Assembly: GCF_000430785.1 (NCBI RefSeq)
Contig: NZ_AUMR01000030.1
Span: 1-64,000 of the forward strand
Length of the DNA: 64,000 bases
Reading direction: 5' to 3'
Source: Ectobacillus panaciterrae DSM 19096
GTDB lineage: Bacteria > Bacillota > Bacilli > Bacillales > Bacillaceae_G
The stretch's first letter is position 1; the number at the start of each line of letters is the position of its first letter. The notes beneath the pieces were generated by a model. The model was not told the DNA's origin and did not search any database. It saw only the letters and a list, made by a program, of their open reading frames with translations. The position numbers and the translations under genes were made by a program. Below, piece by piece: positions 1 through 8,363 of this stretch.

Positions 1-388
1 AGTCCGAGCCAATAAACGAACCAAAACAGGAAAGCGACTGTACAAGGTTCGCTGTTCCACGATTGAGCGGAGCTTCGCTGATGCCAAAGAGCTCCATGGC
101 TATCGTTATGCTCGATTTCGCGGGCTGAAGTCTGTCCAAATGCAGGCATACCTCACAGCTGCCTGCCAAAACATGAAAAAAATAGCCCTTAACCTTACCA
201 AAATAGGTAAGGTGAAGGACTATTCCTCACAATTTCTTCTGTATGTTATTCTATTTTATTATTTTGAAACAAATCGTTCTTTTAAGAAACGAGAAACCCT
301 TTGGGTTTCTCGTCACTCTGAGCATACTCATCTATTGATGAGTATGCTCCTAACGGCGAGCTACGTCGGAAAAATAAAATTTATCTAG
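1..388 (+). CDS. DDE transposase, C-terminal part (IS1182-like), cut by window edge
   Basis: The reading frame is open from the window edge and contains STIERSFADAKELHGYRYARF followed by RGLKSVQMQAYLTAACQNMK. This is the typical end of IS1182-type DDE transposases, including the catalytic Glu region. After about residue 60 the frame runs into AT-rich sequence with no resemblance to a transposase, so the ancestral stop has probably been lost or the IS end lies near base 200. No terminal inverted repeat can be recognised because the other end is outside the window. Whether the element is intact cannot be judged here. Confidence 0.75.
   Translation, partial: VRANKRTKTGKRLYKVRCSTIERSFADAKELHGYRYARFRGLKSVQMQAYLTAACQNMKKIALNLTKIGKVKDYSSQFLLYVILFYYFETNRSFKKRETLWVSRHSEHTHLLMSMLLTASYVGKIKFI
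289..313 (-). terminator. Intrinsic terminator hairpin downstream of the treR-like gene
   Basis: A perfect 11-bp stem ACGAGAAACCC/GGGTTTCTCGT with a 3-base loop. Read on the minus strand it is followed by TTTCTT, so it fits termination of the GntR gene. Confidence 0.6.
320..349 (-). terminator. Perfect 13-bp hairpin directly after the treR-like stop codon
   Basis: GAGCATACTCATC and its exact complement are separated by TATT and start at the base after the stop codon. It has no U-tract of its own. It probably works with the second hairpin just beyond it, or protects the mRNA 3' end. Confidence 0.5.
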
Positions 389-1054
389 GCGGTGACGCGA
401 CTCTGTGTATTCAAATTGTCTTCCATCATATAAATGCGTATAGTTTTTGACAACAATTACATGATCCGTACCGTTCAAGTCCAAATATTTTCGATCCTCT
501 TCTGTACAAGGCTGTGCTTCAATGACACGATGCGCATAGCTGATATGCAAACCGAGCTTTCTCTCTATATATTCGTAAATGGAGCTTTCCGCGACTTCTT
601 TCGTCAAACCAGGAACGAGATCTGAAACGAAATAGTTCACATCCAAAATAACGTTCTCCCCGTCAATATTACGAACACGTTTAATAGTGTCTACTTTTGT
701 TTTTGTTGTTACGTTTAGAAGCTTTGCTATCGAACGATCGGCGGATATATTATTCATTTCAATGACATGCGTAGCAAATTCACGGTTCAAGCGTCTGTTC
801 TCCTCTTGAAAGCTCACAATGCCGCCAAGACGAAATTCAATCGTTTTCTTACCTAGCACAAATACGCCTTTTCCGTGTATCTTCTGTACGTAACCGCGCT
901 CTTGCAGCAAATCTACAGCCTTACGCACCGTACCTCTGCTTGCTTCAAAATCTCTCATGAGCTCCGTTTCAGAAGGGATTTTATCTCCTTCTTGTAAGCT
1001 GCCCATTTCGATTCGCTTCATCACTGCATGATAAACTTCTTCGTACTTGCTCAT
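350..1054 (-). CDS. treR: GntR/HutC-family repressor, TreR-like (trehalose operon repressor)
   Basis: A DNA-binding repressor of 234 residues. An N-terminal winged helix (about residues 1-66, SRGTVRKAVDLLQERGYVQK) is followed by a UTRA effector domain with SSIYEYIE and TESRHRLDKF, both very close to B. subtilis TreR, which responds to trehalose-6-phosphate. The start is placed at ATG 1054 because AAGGGG lies 7 bases upstream; a GTG 30 bases further up has no ribosome site. No trehalose PTS or phospho-glucosidase gene is present here, so it is separated from its usual operon and its target may be elsewhere. A related HutC-type sugar repressor is the alternative. Confidence 0.8.
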   Translation of the reverse strand: MSKYEEVYHAVMKRIEMGSLQEGDKIPSETELMRDFEASRGTVRKAVDLLQERGYVQKIHGKGVFVLGKKTIEFRLGGIVSFQEENRRLNREFATHVIEMNNISADRSIAKLLNVTTKTKVDTIKRVRNIDGENVILDVNYFVSDLVPGLTKEVAESSIYEYIERKLGLHISYAHRVIEAQPCTEEDRKYLDLNGTDHVIVVKNYTHLYDGRQFEYTESRHRLDKFYFSDVARR

Positions 1055-1108
1055 TCGTAAACCCCTTTTTTTCAGTCGATACACTCATTATACTACCAAC
1101 ATGCCCAA

Positions 1109-1138
1109 CAAAAAAAGACGACAACCAAAGTCATCGTC
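1109..1138 (-). terminator. Terminator of the siderophore permease operon
   Basis: On the minus strand GACGA and TCGTC pair and are followed by seven T residues. It lies two bases downstream of the yusV stop codon. Confidence 0.65.
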
Positions 1139-1139
1139 C

Positions 1140-1955
1140 TTACTTCACTAATACAGCCTTCTGCTTTACAACACAGCGCCCTTTTCCCTGCGGAATGCAA
1201 AGCGGCGTTCCGAATAGAGGGTCTTCTGTAATTTGACATTCCATACGGAACACATCGCGAACAAGCGCGCAGTTGATGATATCTTCCGGTTTTCCTTGTG
1301 CATAAATGTTCTTTTCGCGAATTGCCACAATATGATGCGCATAGCGGCACGCTAGATTCAAATCATGAAGCACCATGACAACTGTTCGCTTCTCTTTCTC
1401 ATTCAGCTCAAACAGCAAATCCAAAATTTCGATTTGATGCGTCATATCTAAGTATGTCGTAGGCTCATCCAATAAAATAATATCCGTCTCCTGCGCCAAT
1501 GTCATCGCAATCCATGCCCGCTGTCTCTGACCGCCGGATAAAGAGTCTACCTGCCGATCCGCAAACTCAGTCATTCCTGTGGACGCTAAGGCTTGCTGCA
1601 CAACCTCTTCGTCGTGCTGTGACCATTGCTTGAACCATTTTTGATACGGATAGCGGCCTTGTTTCACAAGCTGCAGCACCGTTAAACCTTCAGGTGCAAT
1701 CGGTCCTTGCGGCAAAATCGCAAGCTTTTGTGCCACTTCTTTCGTCGGAAGCTTTTCAATCGCTTCTCCTTCTAGTAAAACAGCACCCGCGGAAGGCTTT
1801 AATAGACGGGCAAGAGAACGAAGAAGCGTAGATTTCCCGCAGCCGTTTCCGCCGATAAAAACCGTGATTTCCCCTTTTGGGATCTCAAGGTTCAGTTCAT
1901 CTATAATAAGAGCATCGCCATATGATAACTTTAAATCATTTGTTTTTAATTGCAT
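1140..1955 (-). CDS. yusV: Iron-siderophore ABC transporter ATP-binding protein (YusV/FhuC type)
   Basis: ATPase of a ferric-siderophore importer, 271 residues, about the usual length. Walker A is GGNGCGKST, the signature is LSGGQRQR, Walker B is [10 protein letters not shown], and the switch His is in [14 protein letters not shown]. The start is ATG 1955, 22 bases after the upstream permease stop and preceded by AAGGAA; the longer upstream frame overlaps the permease gene. It is the last gene of the yfiZ-yfhA-yusV unit. In B. subtilis YusV is the shared ATPase for the Feu and Yfi siderophore systems; here it is encoded with its permeases. A FhuC/FecE-like role is certain at family level, the exact siderophore is inferred. 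Confidence 0.88.
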   Translation of the reverse strand: MQLKTNDLKLSYGDALIIDELNLEIPKGEITVFIGGNGCGKSTLLRSLARLLKPSAGAVLLEGEAIEKLPTKEVAQKLAILPQGPIAPEGLTVLQLVKQGRYPYQKWFKQWSQHDEEVVQQALASTGMTEFADRQVDSLSGGQRQRAWIAMTLAQETDIILLDEPTTYLDMTHQIEILDLLFELNEKEKRTVVMVLHDLNLACRYAHHIVAIREKNIYAQGKPEDIINCALVRDVFRMECQITEDPLFGTPLCIPQGKGRCVVKQKAVLVK

Positions 1956-1977
1956 AAGCTCATCTTCCTTTTCTTCA

Positions 1978-3036
1978 TTATACATTTCGGCTCTTATACA
2001 GCAAGTAAATGAAGTACGGCGTACCGATCGCTGCCGTGAATACACCTGCTGGGACTTCAAGCGGTGAAAATGCCATACGTCCGATTAAATCGGCAATTAA
2101 TACAAGTATAGCACCAATAAGAGCTGATACGGGCAATAAAGCACCAAAAGCCGAACCGACCAATCTTCGTGCAATATGAGGTGCCATCAGACCGACAAAT
2201 CCAATGGCGCCCGCAAATGCGACCGCCCCGCCAATTAACGCTGTACAAAGAAGCAGCAAAAACAAACGTTGTCTTTGTACCTGGCTGCCAAGCCCGATTG
2301 CAAGCTCATCGCCAAACTCCTGCACATTTAATTTTCTCGCTGAAATTAATGTTATCACAACAAGAATGAGTGTCCAAGGTGCCAGGATCGCTATATTTTT
2401 CCAGCTCGATCCGTATACAGTCCCCGTCAGCCAAATGTTTGCCTTACTCGCTTGTTGAATCGTTCCTAAAATCATAAACAATGTAGTTAAAGCTTTCGCA
2501 AGGGCAGACATCCCAATTCCAATCAAAACGAGGCGAAGCGGAGGCACTCCGCCATCCTTCCAAGAAAGCGAATAAACAATGAGTGCAGCTATCGTCGCTC
2601 CTGCAAATGCTCCAAGCGGCAGCCACTCGATGCTGATAGTCAATGCACCGCTTCTATCGCTGAAGATGGCAAGAAATAATACAACCGCAACTCCGGCCCC
2701 GCCCGTGATACCGAGAATTTCAGGAGAAGCAAGCGGGTTGCGAATGAGTCCCTGCAAAATGCTTCCCGCGACAGCAAATGCAATCCCTACAAGAAGAGCT
2801 GCCACAATACGCGGCATTCGAAAGGACATGACAATTAAAGTATCTGTTTCTGTTCCGTTTCCAATAAGAGCTTGAAAAACAGCCCAAGGCGAAATATTCA
2901 TGTCCCCCATTCCTGCGCTTGTAAGGAGAACAACTGTCGTTATTGCCAGCAAACTTAAAATTGTAAGGAGCGCTTTTCTGTCAAACAGGAAAGAAGCAAA
3001 ATCCTTCCCGATTCGAACTGGAATGTATTTTTTCAT
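1978..3036 (-). CDS. yfhA: Iron-siderophore ABC transporter permease (FecCD family, YfhA-like)
   Basis: FecCD-type inner-membrane permease of 352 residues with about ten hydrophobic segments. The family motif [14 protein letters not shown] (about residues 95-108) and the cytoplasmic coupling region [16 protein letters not shown] near residue 285 are both present. Its ATG overlaps the stop of the preceding permease by four bases, so the two subunits are translationally coupled as in B. subtilis yfiZ-yfhA. Together they form the heterodimeric channel for the ferric hydroxamate delivered by the divergent lipoprotein. Expression should follow the Fur-controlled promoter upstream of yfiZ. Confidence 0.87.
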   Translation of the reverse strand: MKKYIPVRIGKDFASFLFDRKALLTILSLLAITTVVLLTSAGMGDMNISPWAVFQALIGNGTETDTLIVMSFRMPRIVAALLVGIAFAVAGSILQGLIRNPLASPEILGITGGAGVAVVLFLAIFSDRSGALTISIEWLPLGAFAGATIAALIVYSLSWKDGGVPPLRLVLIGIGMSALAKALTTLFMILGTIQQASKANIWLTGTVYGSSWKNIAILAPWTLILVVITLISARKLNVQEFGDELAIGLGSQVQRQRLFLLLLCTALIGGAVAFAGAIGFVGLMAPHIARRLVGSAFGALLPVSALIGAILVLIADLIGRMAFSPLEVPAGVFTAAIGTPYFIYLLYKSRNV

Positions 3037-4037
3037 TTCGCAAGCCCTCCTTTACGCGCAATGTAAATGAAAAACGGAGTTCCGATGAACGCTGTCATCA
3101 CACCGACCGGCACTTCCTGCGGCATTAAGATATACCGGGCGCTGATATCAGCGGCCAACAGTAAAATCCCCCCAAATACTGCGCTGTAAGGAATGACCCA
3201 ACGATAATCTGTACCGATAAACGCACGGGCAAAATGCGGAACAATAATACCGATGAATGCAATAGGACCCGCTACCGCTACGGAACTGCCTGCAAGAAGC
3301 ACAACTAAGAGCGCCAATATTCCTTTTACAAGCAGCGTCCGCTGACCGAGACCGCGAGATACGTCATCTCCCATCATCAGGATATTTGTTTTTCCTGACA
3401 TGATAAAGGTACCGATCCAAGCAACCACTAAGTATGGAAAAACACTCTCCAGCATTTCCAATTTTCGGCCTTGAACAGAGCCGGCCAGCCAGAATAAAAC
3501 CTGATCCAGTGCCGTTTCATTCAGTACAAGCAATCCTTGTGTAAAGGAAGCAAAAAATGCGCCCATGGCAACTCCGGCAAGCGTAAGTTTAATCGGCGTC
3601 AGCCCTTCGCGACCGAGAGAGCTTATCATATATACTATAACAGCTGCTACAGCTGCTCCGGCAAACGCAATCCATGTAAATGCTTGAAACGACTGCACTG
3701 AGAATACCGCAACTGCTACTACGATAAAGAATGATGCTCCCGCATTGATCCCCATAATCTCCGGAGACGCCAGCGGATTTTTCATCAGTACTTGCAAAAT
3801 CGTCCCCGCTAAAGCAAGACTTGCTCCTATAGCCGCTGCAATAAGAGCACGAGGCAAACGCACAGTTGTAACGATAATATGTTCGTTCGATCCATTATAA
3901 TGCGTGAAAGCATCTAAGGCAGTTTTCGTGCTTGTATCTGTATAGCCGTAAATGATACTTGCCCAAATGCTATATAGCAGTAAAATCATGCATACTAATA
4001 ATCCAACTGCTTTTGCCCTGTTCGTTTTTAAAATCAT
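3033..4037 (-). CDS. yfiZ: Iron-siderophore ABC transporter permease (FecCD family, YfiZ-like)
   Basis: First gene of the minus-strand import operon, 334 residues. It is a FecCD permease with the conserved [19 protein letters not shown] stretch and GFIGIIVPHFARAF-like coupling segment near residue 255. The N-terminus has one strong membrane helix (VGLLVCMILLLYSIWASIIYG). It is divergently transcribed from the binding-protein gene, with one Fur-like site in front of each gene, so the four components should be induced together in iron starvation. Substrate by analogy with B. subtilis Yfi proteins is schizokinen/arthrobactin-type hydroxamates; that is inference. Confidence 0.87.
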   Translation of the reverse strand: MILKTNRAKAVGLLVCMILLLYSIWASIIYGYTDTSTKTALDAFTHYNGSNEHIIVTTVRLPRALIAAAIGASLALAGTILQVLMKNPLASPEIMGINAGASFFIVVAVAVFSVQSFQAFTWIAFAGAAVAAVIVYMISSLGREGLTPIKLTLAGVAMGAFFASFTQGLLVLNETALDQVLFWLAGSVQGRKLEMLESVFPYLVVAWIGTFIMSGKTNILMMGDDVSRGLGQRTLLVKGILALLVVLLAGSSVAVAGPIAFIGIIVPHFARAFIGTDYRWVIPYSAVFGGILLLAADISARYILMPQEVPVGVMTAFIGTPFFIYIARKGGLAK

Positions 4038-4104
4038 TCATGTAAACCCCTTCTATATATCCTACATTCAGTCTAACGAAGAATAGAACATGCGTCAATG
4101 AGAA

Positions 4105-4119
4105 TGATAATATTTTTCA
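4105..4119. promoter_or_regulatory. Fur box (yfiZ side)
   Basis: TGATAATATTTTTCA matches 13 of 15 positions of the Bacillus 7-1-7 Fur motif TGATAATNATTATCA. It lies 68 bases upstream of the yfiZ start in the divergent intergenic region. Confidence 0.65.
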
Positions 4120-4168
4120 TTTAGATGTTGACATCTTTATCCAAACACTATAATATTTTCGTTGTAAA

Positions 4169-4183
4169 TGAAAATGATTATCA
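4169..4183. promoter_or_regulatory. Fur box (yfiY side)
   Basis: TGAAAATGATTATCA matches 14 of 15 positions of the 7-1-7 Fur consensus and lies 28 bases before the yfiY start codon, where bound Fur would block transcription. Confidence 0.85.
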
Positions 4184-4211
4184 TTAACATTTTTTTGGGG
4201 GGGGTACATAC

Positions 4212-5180
4212 ATGAAGAAGATTTCATGGAGCTTATTAATGCTGGTTCTATCTCTTGTCCTTATCGTAAGCGCTTGCGGCAAGAAGGAAGTAGCGAAGAA
4301 AGAAGAAGAAAAAGATGCGAAAGCAACGGAAACGTATACTGTACAGCATGCAATGGGTACAACTGAAATTAAAGGTACTCCAAAGCGAGTTGTTATTTTA
4401 ACTAATGAAGGTACAGAGGCATTGCTTGCAATGGGCGTTAAACCTGTCGGCGCTGTAAAGTCCTTTACAAACACAACCGATTCATGGTATGCACATATTA
4501 AAGACAAAATGAACGGTGTCGAAGTAGTAGGAACAGAACATGAAGTCAATTTGGAGAAGATCGCTTCTTTAAAGCCTGATTTAATTATCGGCAACAAAAT
4601 ACGCCAGGAAAAAGTGTATGAGCAATTAAAAGCAATTGCACCTACTGTCTTCGCGGAGACACTGCGCGGTGACTGGAAAGTAAATTTCAATTTATATGCA
4701 AAAGCGTTAAATAAAGAAGCTGAAGGCAAGAAGGTAATGGATCAATATGAAGCTCGTATTAAGGAGCTAAAAGGTAAACTGGGCGACAAAGTGAACCAAA
4801 AGGTTTCTATGGTTCGTTTCATGCCCGGCGATGTGCGCATGTATCATAAAGACACTTTCTCCGGAGTTATTTTAGACGAGCTTGGCTTTAAGCGCCCAGA
4901 ATCTCAAGATAAGCCTGACTTTGCTGAAAGAGGAGTTACGAAAGAACGCATTCCTGCGATGGACGGTGATATCCTGTTCTACTTCACATATGAAGAAGGT
5001 AACGGCAAAGCTACCAATGCCGAAAAAGACTTTGTTAACGATCCGTTATTCCAAAACTTACAGGTATCTAAAAATAAGAAAGTATACAAAGTAAGCGACA
5101 CAATTTGGAATACTGCCGGCGGTGTATTGGCTGCCAACTTATGCTTAGATGAAATGGAAAAGTACTTTTTGAAAAAATAA
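4212..5180 (+). CDS. yfiY: Ferric siderophore-binding lipoprotein (YfiY-like)
   Basis: Extracellular substrate-binding lipoprotein, 322 residues. The signal peptide ends in a lipobox LIVSAC, with Cys22 as the lipidated residue, followed by a charged KKEEEKD linker. The fold is the class III FecB/PeripBP_2 type: KRVVILTNEGTEALLAMGVKPVG, then NLEKIASLKPDLIIGNK, which closely resembles B. subtilis YfiY. It captures Fe-hydroxamate and passes it to the YfiZ-YfhA permease encoded divergently. An unusual run of eight G residues stands in for the ribosome site. A good Fur box lies just upstream. Confidence 0.9.
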   Translation: MKKISWSLLMLVLSLVLIVSACGKKEVAKKEEEKDAKATETYTVQHAMGTTEIKGTPKRVVILTNEGTEALLAMGVKPVGAVKSFTNTTDSWYAHIKDKMNGVEVVGTEHEVNLEKIASLKPDLIIGNKIRQEKVYEQLKAIAPTVFAETLRGDWKVNFNLYAKALNKEAEGKKVMDQYEARIKELKGKLGDKVNQKVSMVRFMPGDVRMYHKDTFSGVILDELGFKRPESQDKPDFAERGVTKERIPAMDGDILFYFTYEEGNGKATNAEKDFVNDPLFQNLQVSKNKKVYKVSDTIWNTAGGVLAANLCLDEMEKYFLKK

Positions 5181-5216
5181 TCTCCTCCTATCCTTAAAAT
5201 ATGTACTCTGTCCAAC

Positions 5217-5252
5217 GAAAAGTTCCCGTGCAAACGGGAGCTTTTTAATTTT
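5217..5252 (+). terminator. Terminator of yfiY
   Basis: AGTTCCCGT and ACGGGAGCT form a nine-position stem with one mismatch around GCAA, followed by TTTTTAATTTT. Confidence 0.75.
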
Positions 5253-5351
5253 AAATAAACCTCACCCACTCTCCCTTAAAGCGGGAAACTCTTGCTTAAA
5301 TTGCAAAAACCCTTATAGGATGACTAAAATAATTATGTAAACAAGAAATAA

Positions 5352-5486
5352 AAAAGCGTAAAAGAAGTTGAGAAACTGATTGAAAGAACGGCAAAAGATT
5401 ACGGTGTGGCAGGATTTGATAACCTGTACGGCAACGGTGAAGCGAATATCTACAACGCTTTGGTTAGAAAACGAATCAACAATTAA
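5352..5486 (+). pseudogene. Remnant of a subtilisin-like (S8) serine protease, 3' end only
   Basis: An open frame of 44 codons without a start encodes ERTAKDYGVAGFDNLYGNG and ends ANIYNALVRKRINN. This is the pattern that ends S8 subtilases after the catalytic Ser helix (T-A-x-D-x-G-x-A-G-x-D-N-x-Y-G-x-G). A stop lies directly upstream in frame and nothing of the catalytic core is present, so it is a decayed fragment. Confidence 0.6.
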
Positions 5487-5735
5487 TTTATGAAATGAAA
5501 AAGCAATAACATTTTTTTACAAAAATAAATTAGTTTTAATTTCATTATTCCCAGAAAATTTAAATAATAAAAATACATAAATTTATCACACTTTTCTAAT
5601 AATCCATATAGGTAGAATAGTCAAAAAAATCAACATTCACGGCATTATATCAAATAAATTTAAATAAATGGGTACACTAAATTTGAATTTAATATTAATC
5701 TTCATGTTATTCCCATATAATTCTATTGACTTCTA

Positions 5736-6155
5736 AATATTTAGTAAATTAAAATAATGACTGTAGGAATTCTTAGAGAATTTATCAATTATGAGAATTC
5801 TCGGAAAATTTATAAATTGTGAGAATTATTAGAAAATTTATATGAGTCCAATTTAAAAATTCGATATACGAAACAAGCATGATCGTGTCCATTCCTGGAT
5901 GAAAAAACCTATTTTTGCGGGAGGGGCTAAAGCATCCGCATGTAGAAGCGGTCAGACCCTTCAAGATACCCGCTGTACGGTTGCATGTTATGGATATCGT
6001 GTAAACGAGGAACTACCATTTTCACAGAACATGTTTACCTGTGTTGCATGCGTATATGGGACGAGCTTGGATATGTCGGAACATTAAGATGGATTTACAT
6101 ATAAATTGTGAGAATACTTAGAAAGTTTATAAATTGTGAGAATTCTTAGTAAATT
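5736..6155 (+). promoter_or_regulatory. Array of six CodY-box-like sites upstream of dtpT
   Basis: Fifteen-base sites resembling the CodY motif AATTTTCWGAAAATT occur at 5736, 5768, 5796, 5824, 6113 and 6141. Those at 5796 (AATTCTCGGAAAATT) and 5824 (AATTATTAGAAAATT) match 13 of 15 positions and the others about 11-12. Spacing is exactly 28 bases between 5768, 5796 and 5824 and again between 6113 and 6141. A repeat element separates the two blocks. CodY control of di/tripeptide transporters is known in Gram-positive bacteria; the assignment here is inference from motif and context. Confidence 0.5.
5870..6090 (+). repeat. Divergent copy of the GGTCAAACC repeat superfamily, inserted in the dtpT operator array
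   Basis: The segment contains GCATCCGCATGTAGAAGCGGTC followed by AGACCCTTCAAGATACCCGC, which aligns with the core shared by the type A and type B elements of this window, but the flanks are largely different. It sits between the fourth and fifth CodY-like boxes. Removing about 261 bases would restore their 28-base phasing. The ends are approximate. Confidence 0.5.
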
Positions 6156-6177
6156 TCACGAAATAGGGGGAAGAGAA

Positions 6178-7563
6178 ATGGATGCAGCTTTAAAAGTACA
6201 GCAAGAGCAACACCCGACAAAGAAACATCCTCCAGGATTATATTTGTTGTTCTTTACTGAAATGTGGGAAAGATTTAGTTACTACGGAATGAGAGCGCTT
6301 TTAGTGCTTTATTTGACAACGCAAATGGTGAGCGGCGGCCTTGGTTTCAAGGACAGCTTCGCACTGCAGCTTTACGGAATATTTACTATGCTTGTATACT
6401 TCACTCCGCTGCTGGGAGGCTACCTCACTGACAAATTTATTCCAAGACGCCTTGCTATCACAATCGGCGGTATTACGATGGCAGCTGGGAACTTTACACT
6501 GTTCGCTTTGGATAATAGAACAGGTTTATGGGTTGGTCTAACCCTTCTGATTCTTGGAAACGGTTTCTTTAAACCGAATATCTCTACTCTTGTAGGCGAG
6601 CTTTATGGTGAGAACGATAAGCGTCGTGACAGTGCCTTTACTATTTTCTATATGGGGATTAACACCGGCGCACTATTTGCACCGCTTGTTTGCGGATATC
6701 TTGCGCAAACTTACTTTAAAACAACTATAAATGGTGTTGTACAATATGGATTTAAGTATGGTTTCTTGGCTGCTTGTATCGGTATGATTGTCGGTCAAAT
6801 TATCTTTAATCTTCTTGCACCTCGCTATCTTGGAGAAGCAGGAACAAAGGTAACCGCAAAACAAGTAAAAACAGTTGCGAATAAAGCAGCTGCCAACACT
6901 CCTTTAACAAAGCAAGAAAAACAAAGAACATGGGCTATTTTAATTTTGACTTGCTTCGTGGTATTCTTCTGGGCTGGTTTTGAACAAGCCGGAAGTTCTT
7001 TAACACTTTATACAGACAGATTTGTAGATACTACAATATTCGGTTGGACAGTTCCTTCTTCTTGGTTCCAATCTGTTAACCCAGCATTCATCATTCTTTT
7101 GGCACCTCTTGTGTCTATGTTATGGACGAAGCTTGCTGCTAGAAAACAAGGTGACTTAAAAGTTCCTACGAAAATGGGCCTTGGCATGATCTTGCTTGGT
7201 TTAGGATTCTTGGTATTACTATTCGCTGTTATGCAAACAGGCAGCGATGAACATCATATTACAACAAAAGCGAATCTCATGTTTATTGTCGTAACGTATT
7301 TGCTTCATACGCTTGGAGAATTGTTCCTTTCTCCAGTCGGATTATCTATGGTAAGCGCAATCGCACCGGTAAAACTTGCTTCGCTCTTGATGGGTGTATG
7401 GTTGGCTGGTTCCGGTTTAGCAAACTACTTGGCGGGTGCGTTGGCTTCTTATACATCATCCTTAGGATACTTCGAAGTATTCTCATTAATTGGCTGCGCA
7501 ACAGCTTTTATGGGAGTCATCCTGCTTCTTCTTTCCAAGAAGATTTCTCGTATGATGGCATAA
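6178..7563 (+). CDS. dtpT: Proton-coupled di/tripeptide transporter (POT family, DtpT/YclF-like)
   Basis: Imports di- and tripeptides with protons. 461 residues with 12-14 predicted membrane helices. The POT signature FFTEMWERFSYYGMRALLV carries the ExxERFxYYG proton-coupling motif (about residues 26-44), and GGYLTDKFIPRRLAI and FYMGINTGALFAPLVCGYLA are further family motifs. The start is ATG 6178 behind AGGGGGAAGAG; the frame continues 14 codons upstream into the operator array, but without a ribosome site. It is a single-gene unit with its own terminator. The CodY-like boxes suggest repression in rich medium. Confidence 0.9.
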   Translation: MDAALKVQQEQHPTKKHPPGLYLLFFTEMWERFSYYGMRALLVLYLTTQMVSGGLGFKDSFALQLYGIFTMLVYFTPLLGGYLTDKFIPRRLAITIGGITMAAGNFTLFALDNRTGLWVGLTLLILGNGFFKPNISTLVGELYGENDKRRDSAFTIFYMGINTGALFAPLVCGYLAQTYFKTTINGVVQYGFKYGFLAACIGMIVGQIIFNLLAPRYLGEAGTKVTAKQVKTVANKAAANTPLTKQEKQRTWAILILTCFVVFFWAGFEQAGSSLTLYTDRFVDTTIFGWTVPSSWFQSVNPAFIILLAPLVSMLWTKLAARKQGDLKVPTKMGLGMILLGLGFLVLLFAVMQTGSDEHHITTKANLMFIVVTYLLHTLGELFLSPVGLSMVSAIAPVKLASLLMGVWLAGSGLANYLAGALASYTSSLGYFEVFSLIGCATAFMGVILLLLSKKISRMMA

Positions 7564-7568
7564 TCCAA

Positions 7569-7600
7569 AAGGGTGGGATGTTTAATTCCCATCCTTTTTC
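7569..7600 (+). terminator. Terminator of dtpT
   Basis: AGGGTGGGA and TCCCATCCT form a nine-pair stem (one G-U) followed by TTTTTC. Confidence 0.75.
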
Positions 7601-7623
7601 ATTTATATTTTTGTAAAAAAACA

Positions 7624-7648
7624 GCCAGACAGATTCATTCTGTCTGGC
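7624..7648. terminator. Bidirectional terminator between dtpT and sspH
   Basis: GCCAGACAGA/TCTGTCTGGC is a perfect 10-bp stem with a 5-base loop. It has a T-run on both strands, serving the two convergent genes. Confidence 0.85.
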
Positions 7649-7654
7649 CGTTTT

Positions 7655-7834
7655 TTATTGCTCTTCTAACTCCGTAATCTTCACCTGTACCGACTCTTTC
7701 GGATTCGCCACATCATGCACATTCGCGATTCCGTTTCCTTCATCGCAGCTTTCAATCCAAACCGGCACGCCATGATACTCCACACGAATGTTGGCAGGAG
7801 ATGATAAAATTTGTTTTACTCGATTTGCGTCCAT
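7655..7834 (-). CDS. sspH: Small acid-soluble spore protein, H type
   Basis: A 59-residue spore-core protein. [12 protein letters not shown] and [11 protein letters not shown] are the characteristic SspH sequences, with the same length as the B. subtilis protein. The start is ATG 7834 behind AGAGGAGGA; the 27 codons upstream in frame are not part of it. H-type SASPs are made late in the forespore, usually under sigma-G; I could not settle on a sigma-G promoter. The gene shows that the organism forms endospores. Confidence 0.9.
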   Translation of the reverse strand: MDANRVKQILSSPANIRVEYHGVPVWIESCDEGNGIANVHDVANPKESVQVKITELEEQ

Positions 7835-7911
7835 ATGTATCCTCCTCTTTATTGAATCCTTCTTATCATTCCTTATTCTGCAGGAATTATAAGAAAACAA
7901 ACAACAAATGA

Positions 7912-7950
7912 ACAAGCCTAAACCTAGTTCCAGACTAAGCTTAGGCTTGT
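7912..7950. terminator. Hairpin upstream of sspH
   Basis: ACAAGCCTAA and TTAGGCTTGT form a perfect 10-bp stem around a 19-base loop. There is only a weak T-rich tail on the minus strand. It may separate sspH from read-through out of the CstR-like gene. Confidence 0.45.
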
Positions 7951-8049
7951 TAAACAGTTGAGTAATACTTAATATATGAACGTGCCGATAAAAGGTGAAT
8001 CATTTTTGATAAAACACTTTCAATTTACCCTTGCAGATATTTGATAATC

Positions 8050-8083
8050 CTAAAAAAATTTGTCAATTCATTTTGACAAATTA
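8050..8083 (-). terminator. Terminator of the CstR-like gene
   Basis: On the minus strand AATTTGTCA and TGACAAATT pair and are followed by a run of seven T. The stem overlaps the stop codon. Confidence 0.75.
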
Positions 8084-8344
8084 TCGGCTCTTAACAAGAA
8101 GCTGTACAGCTTCTTTTACGAGATCACGTTCCTCGTACTTACCCTTTTCCATTTGATCACGCAAGCACTGCTCCAAATTTGAACCCACAATAACGCCTAT
8201 CGTGCGATCAATAGCTGAACGGGCAGCACTTAATTGCGTCACGACTTCTTTGCAATCCTTCTCTTCCTCTAGCATGCGAAGAACACCGCGGATTTGCCCC
8301 TCAATGCGCTTTAAACGATTCTTCATCTCTTGTGTATATTCCAT
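8081..8344 (-). CDS. cstR: CsoR/FrmR-family repressor of the persulfide-sensing CstR type
   Basis: An all-helical DUF156 repressor of 87 residues. The conserved KNRLKRIEGQIRGV start is followed by Cys31 and Cys60. These are the positions of the two reactive cysteines of CstR, and the histidine copper ligand of true CsoR is absent. That points to sensing of reactive sulfur rather than Cu(I). It resembles B. subtilis YrkD. No sulfurtransferase or persulfide dioxygenase gene lies next to it, so its targets are elsewhere or it only regulates itself through the inverted repeat in its promoter. Confidence 0.75.
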   Translation of the reverse strand: MEYTQEMKNRLKRIEGQIRGVLRMLEEEKDCKEVVTQLSAARSAIDRTIGVIVGSNLEQCLRDQMEKGKYEERDLVKEAVQLLVKSR

Positions 8345-8363
8345 ACAATACCTACCTTTTCCG

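Larger units (their letters stand above)
5487..6177 (+). promoter_or_regulatory. AT-rich dtpT upstream region with probable promoter
   Basis: There is no convincing gene in this stretch. A possible sigma-A promoter is TTGACT (5726-5731) and TAAAAT (5750-5755) with an 18-base spacer. The rest holds the operator-like array and repeat element described separately. Transcripts from this promoter would carry a leader of over 400 bases, made long by the inserted element. A promoter nearer to the gene is possible. Confidence 0.4.

Noticed and set aside
5763-6155. 28-base phased repeats as CRISPR or replication iterons
   Set aside because: Unit conservation is limited to the CodY-like 15-base block, there are no unique spacers and no cas or replication genes nearby.
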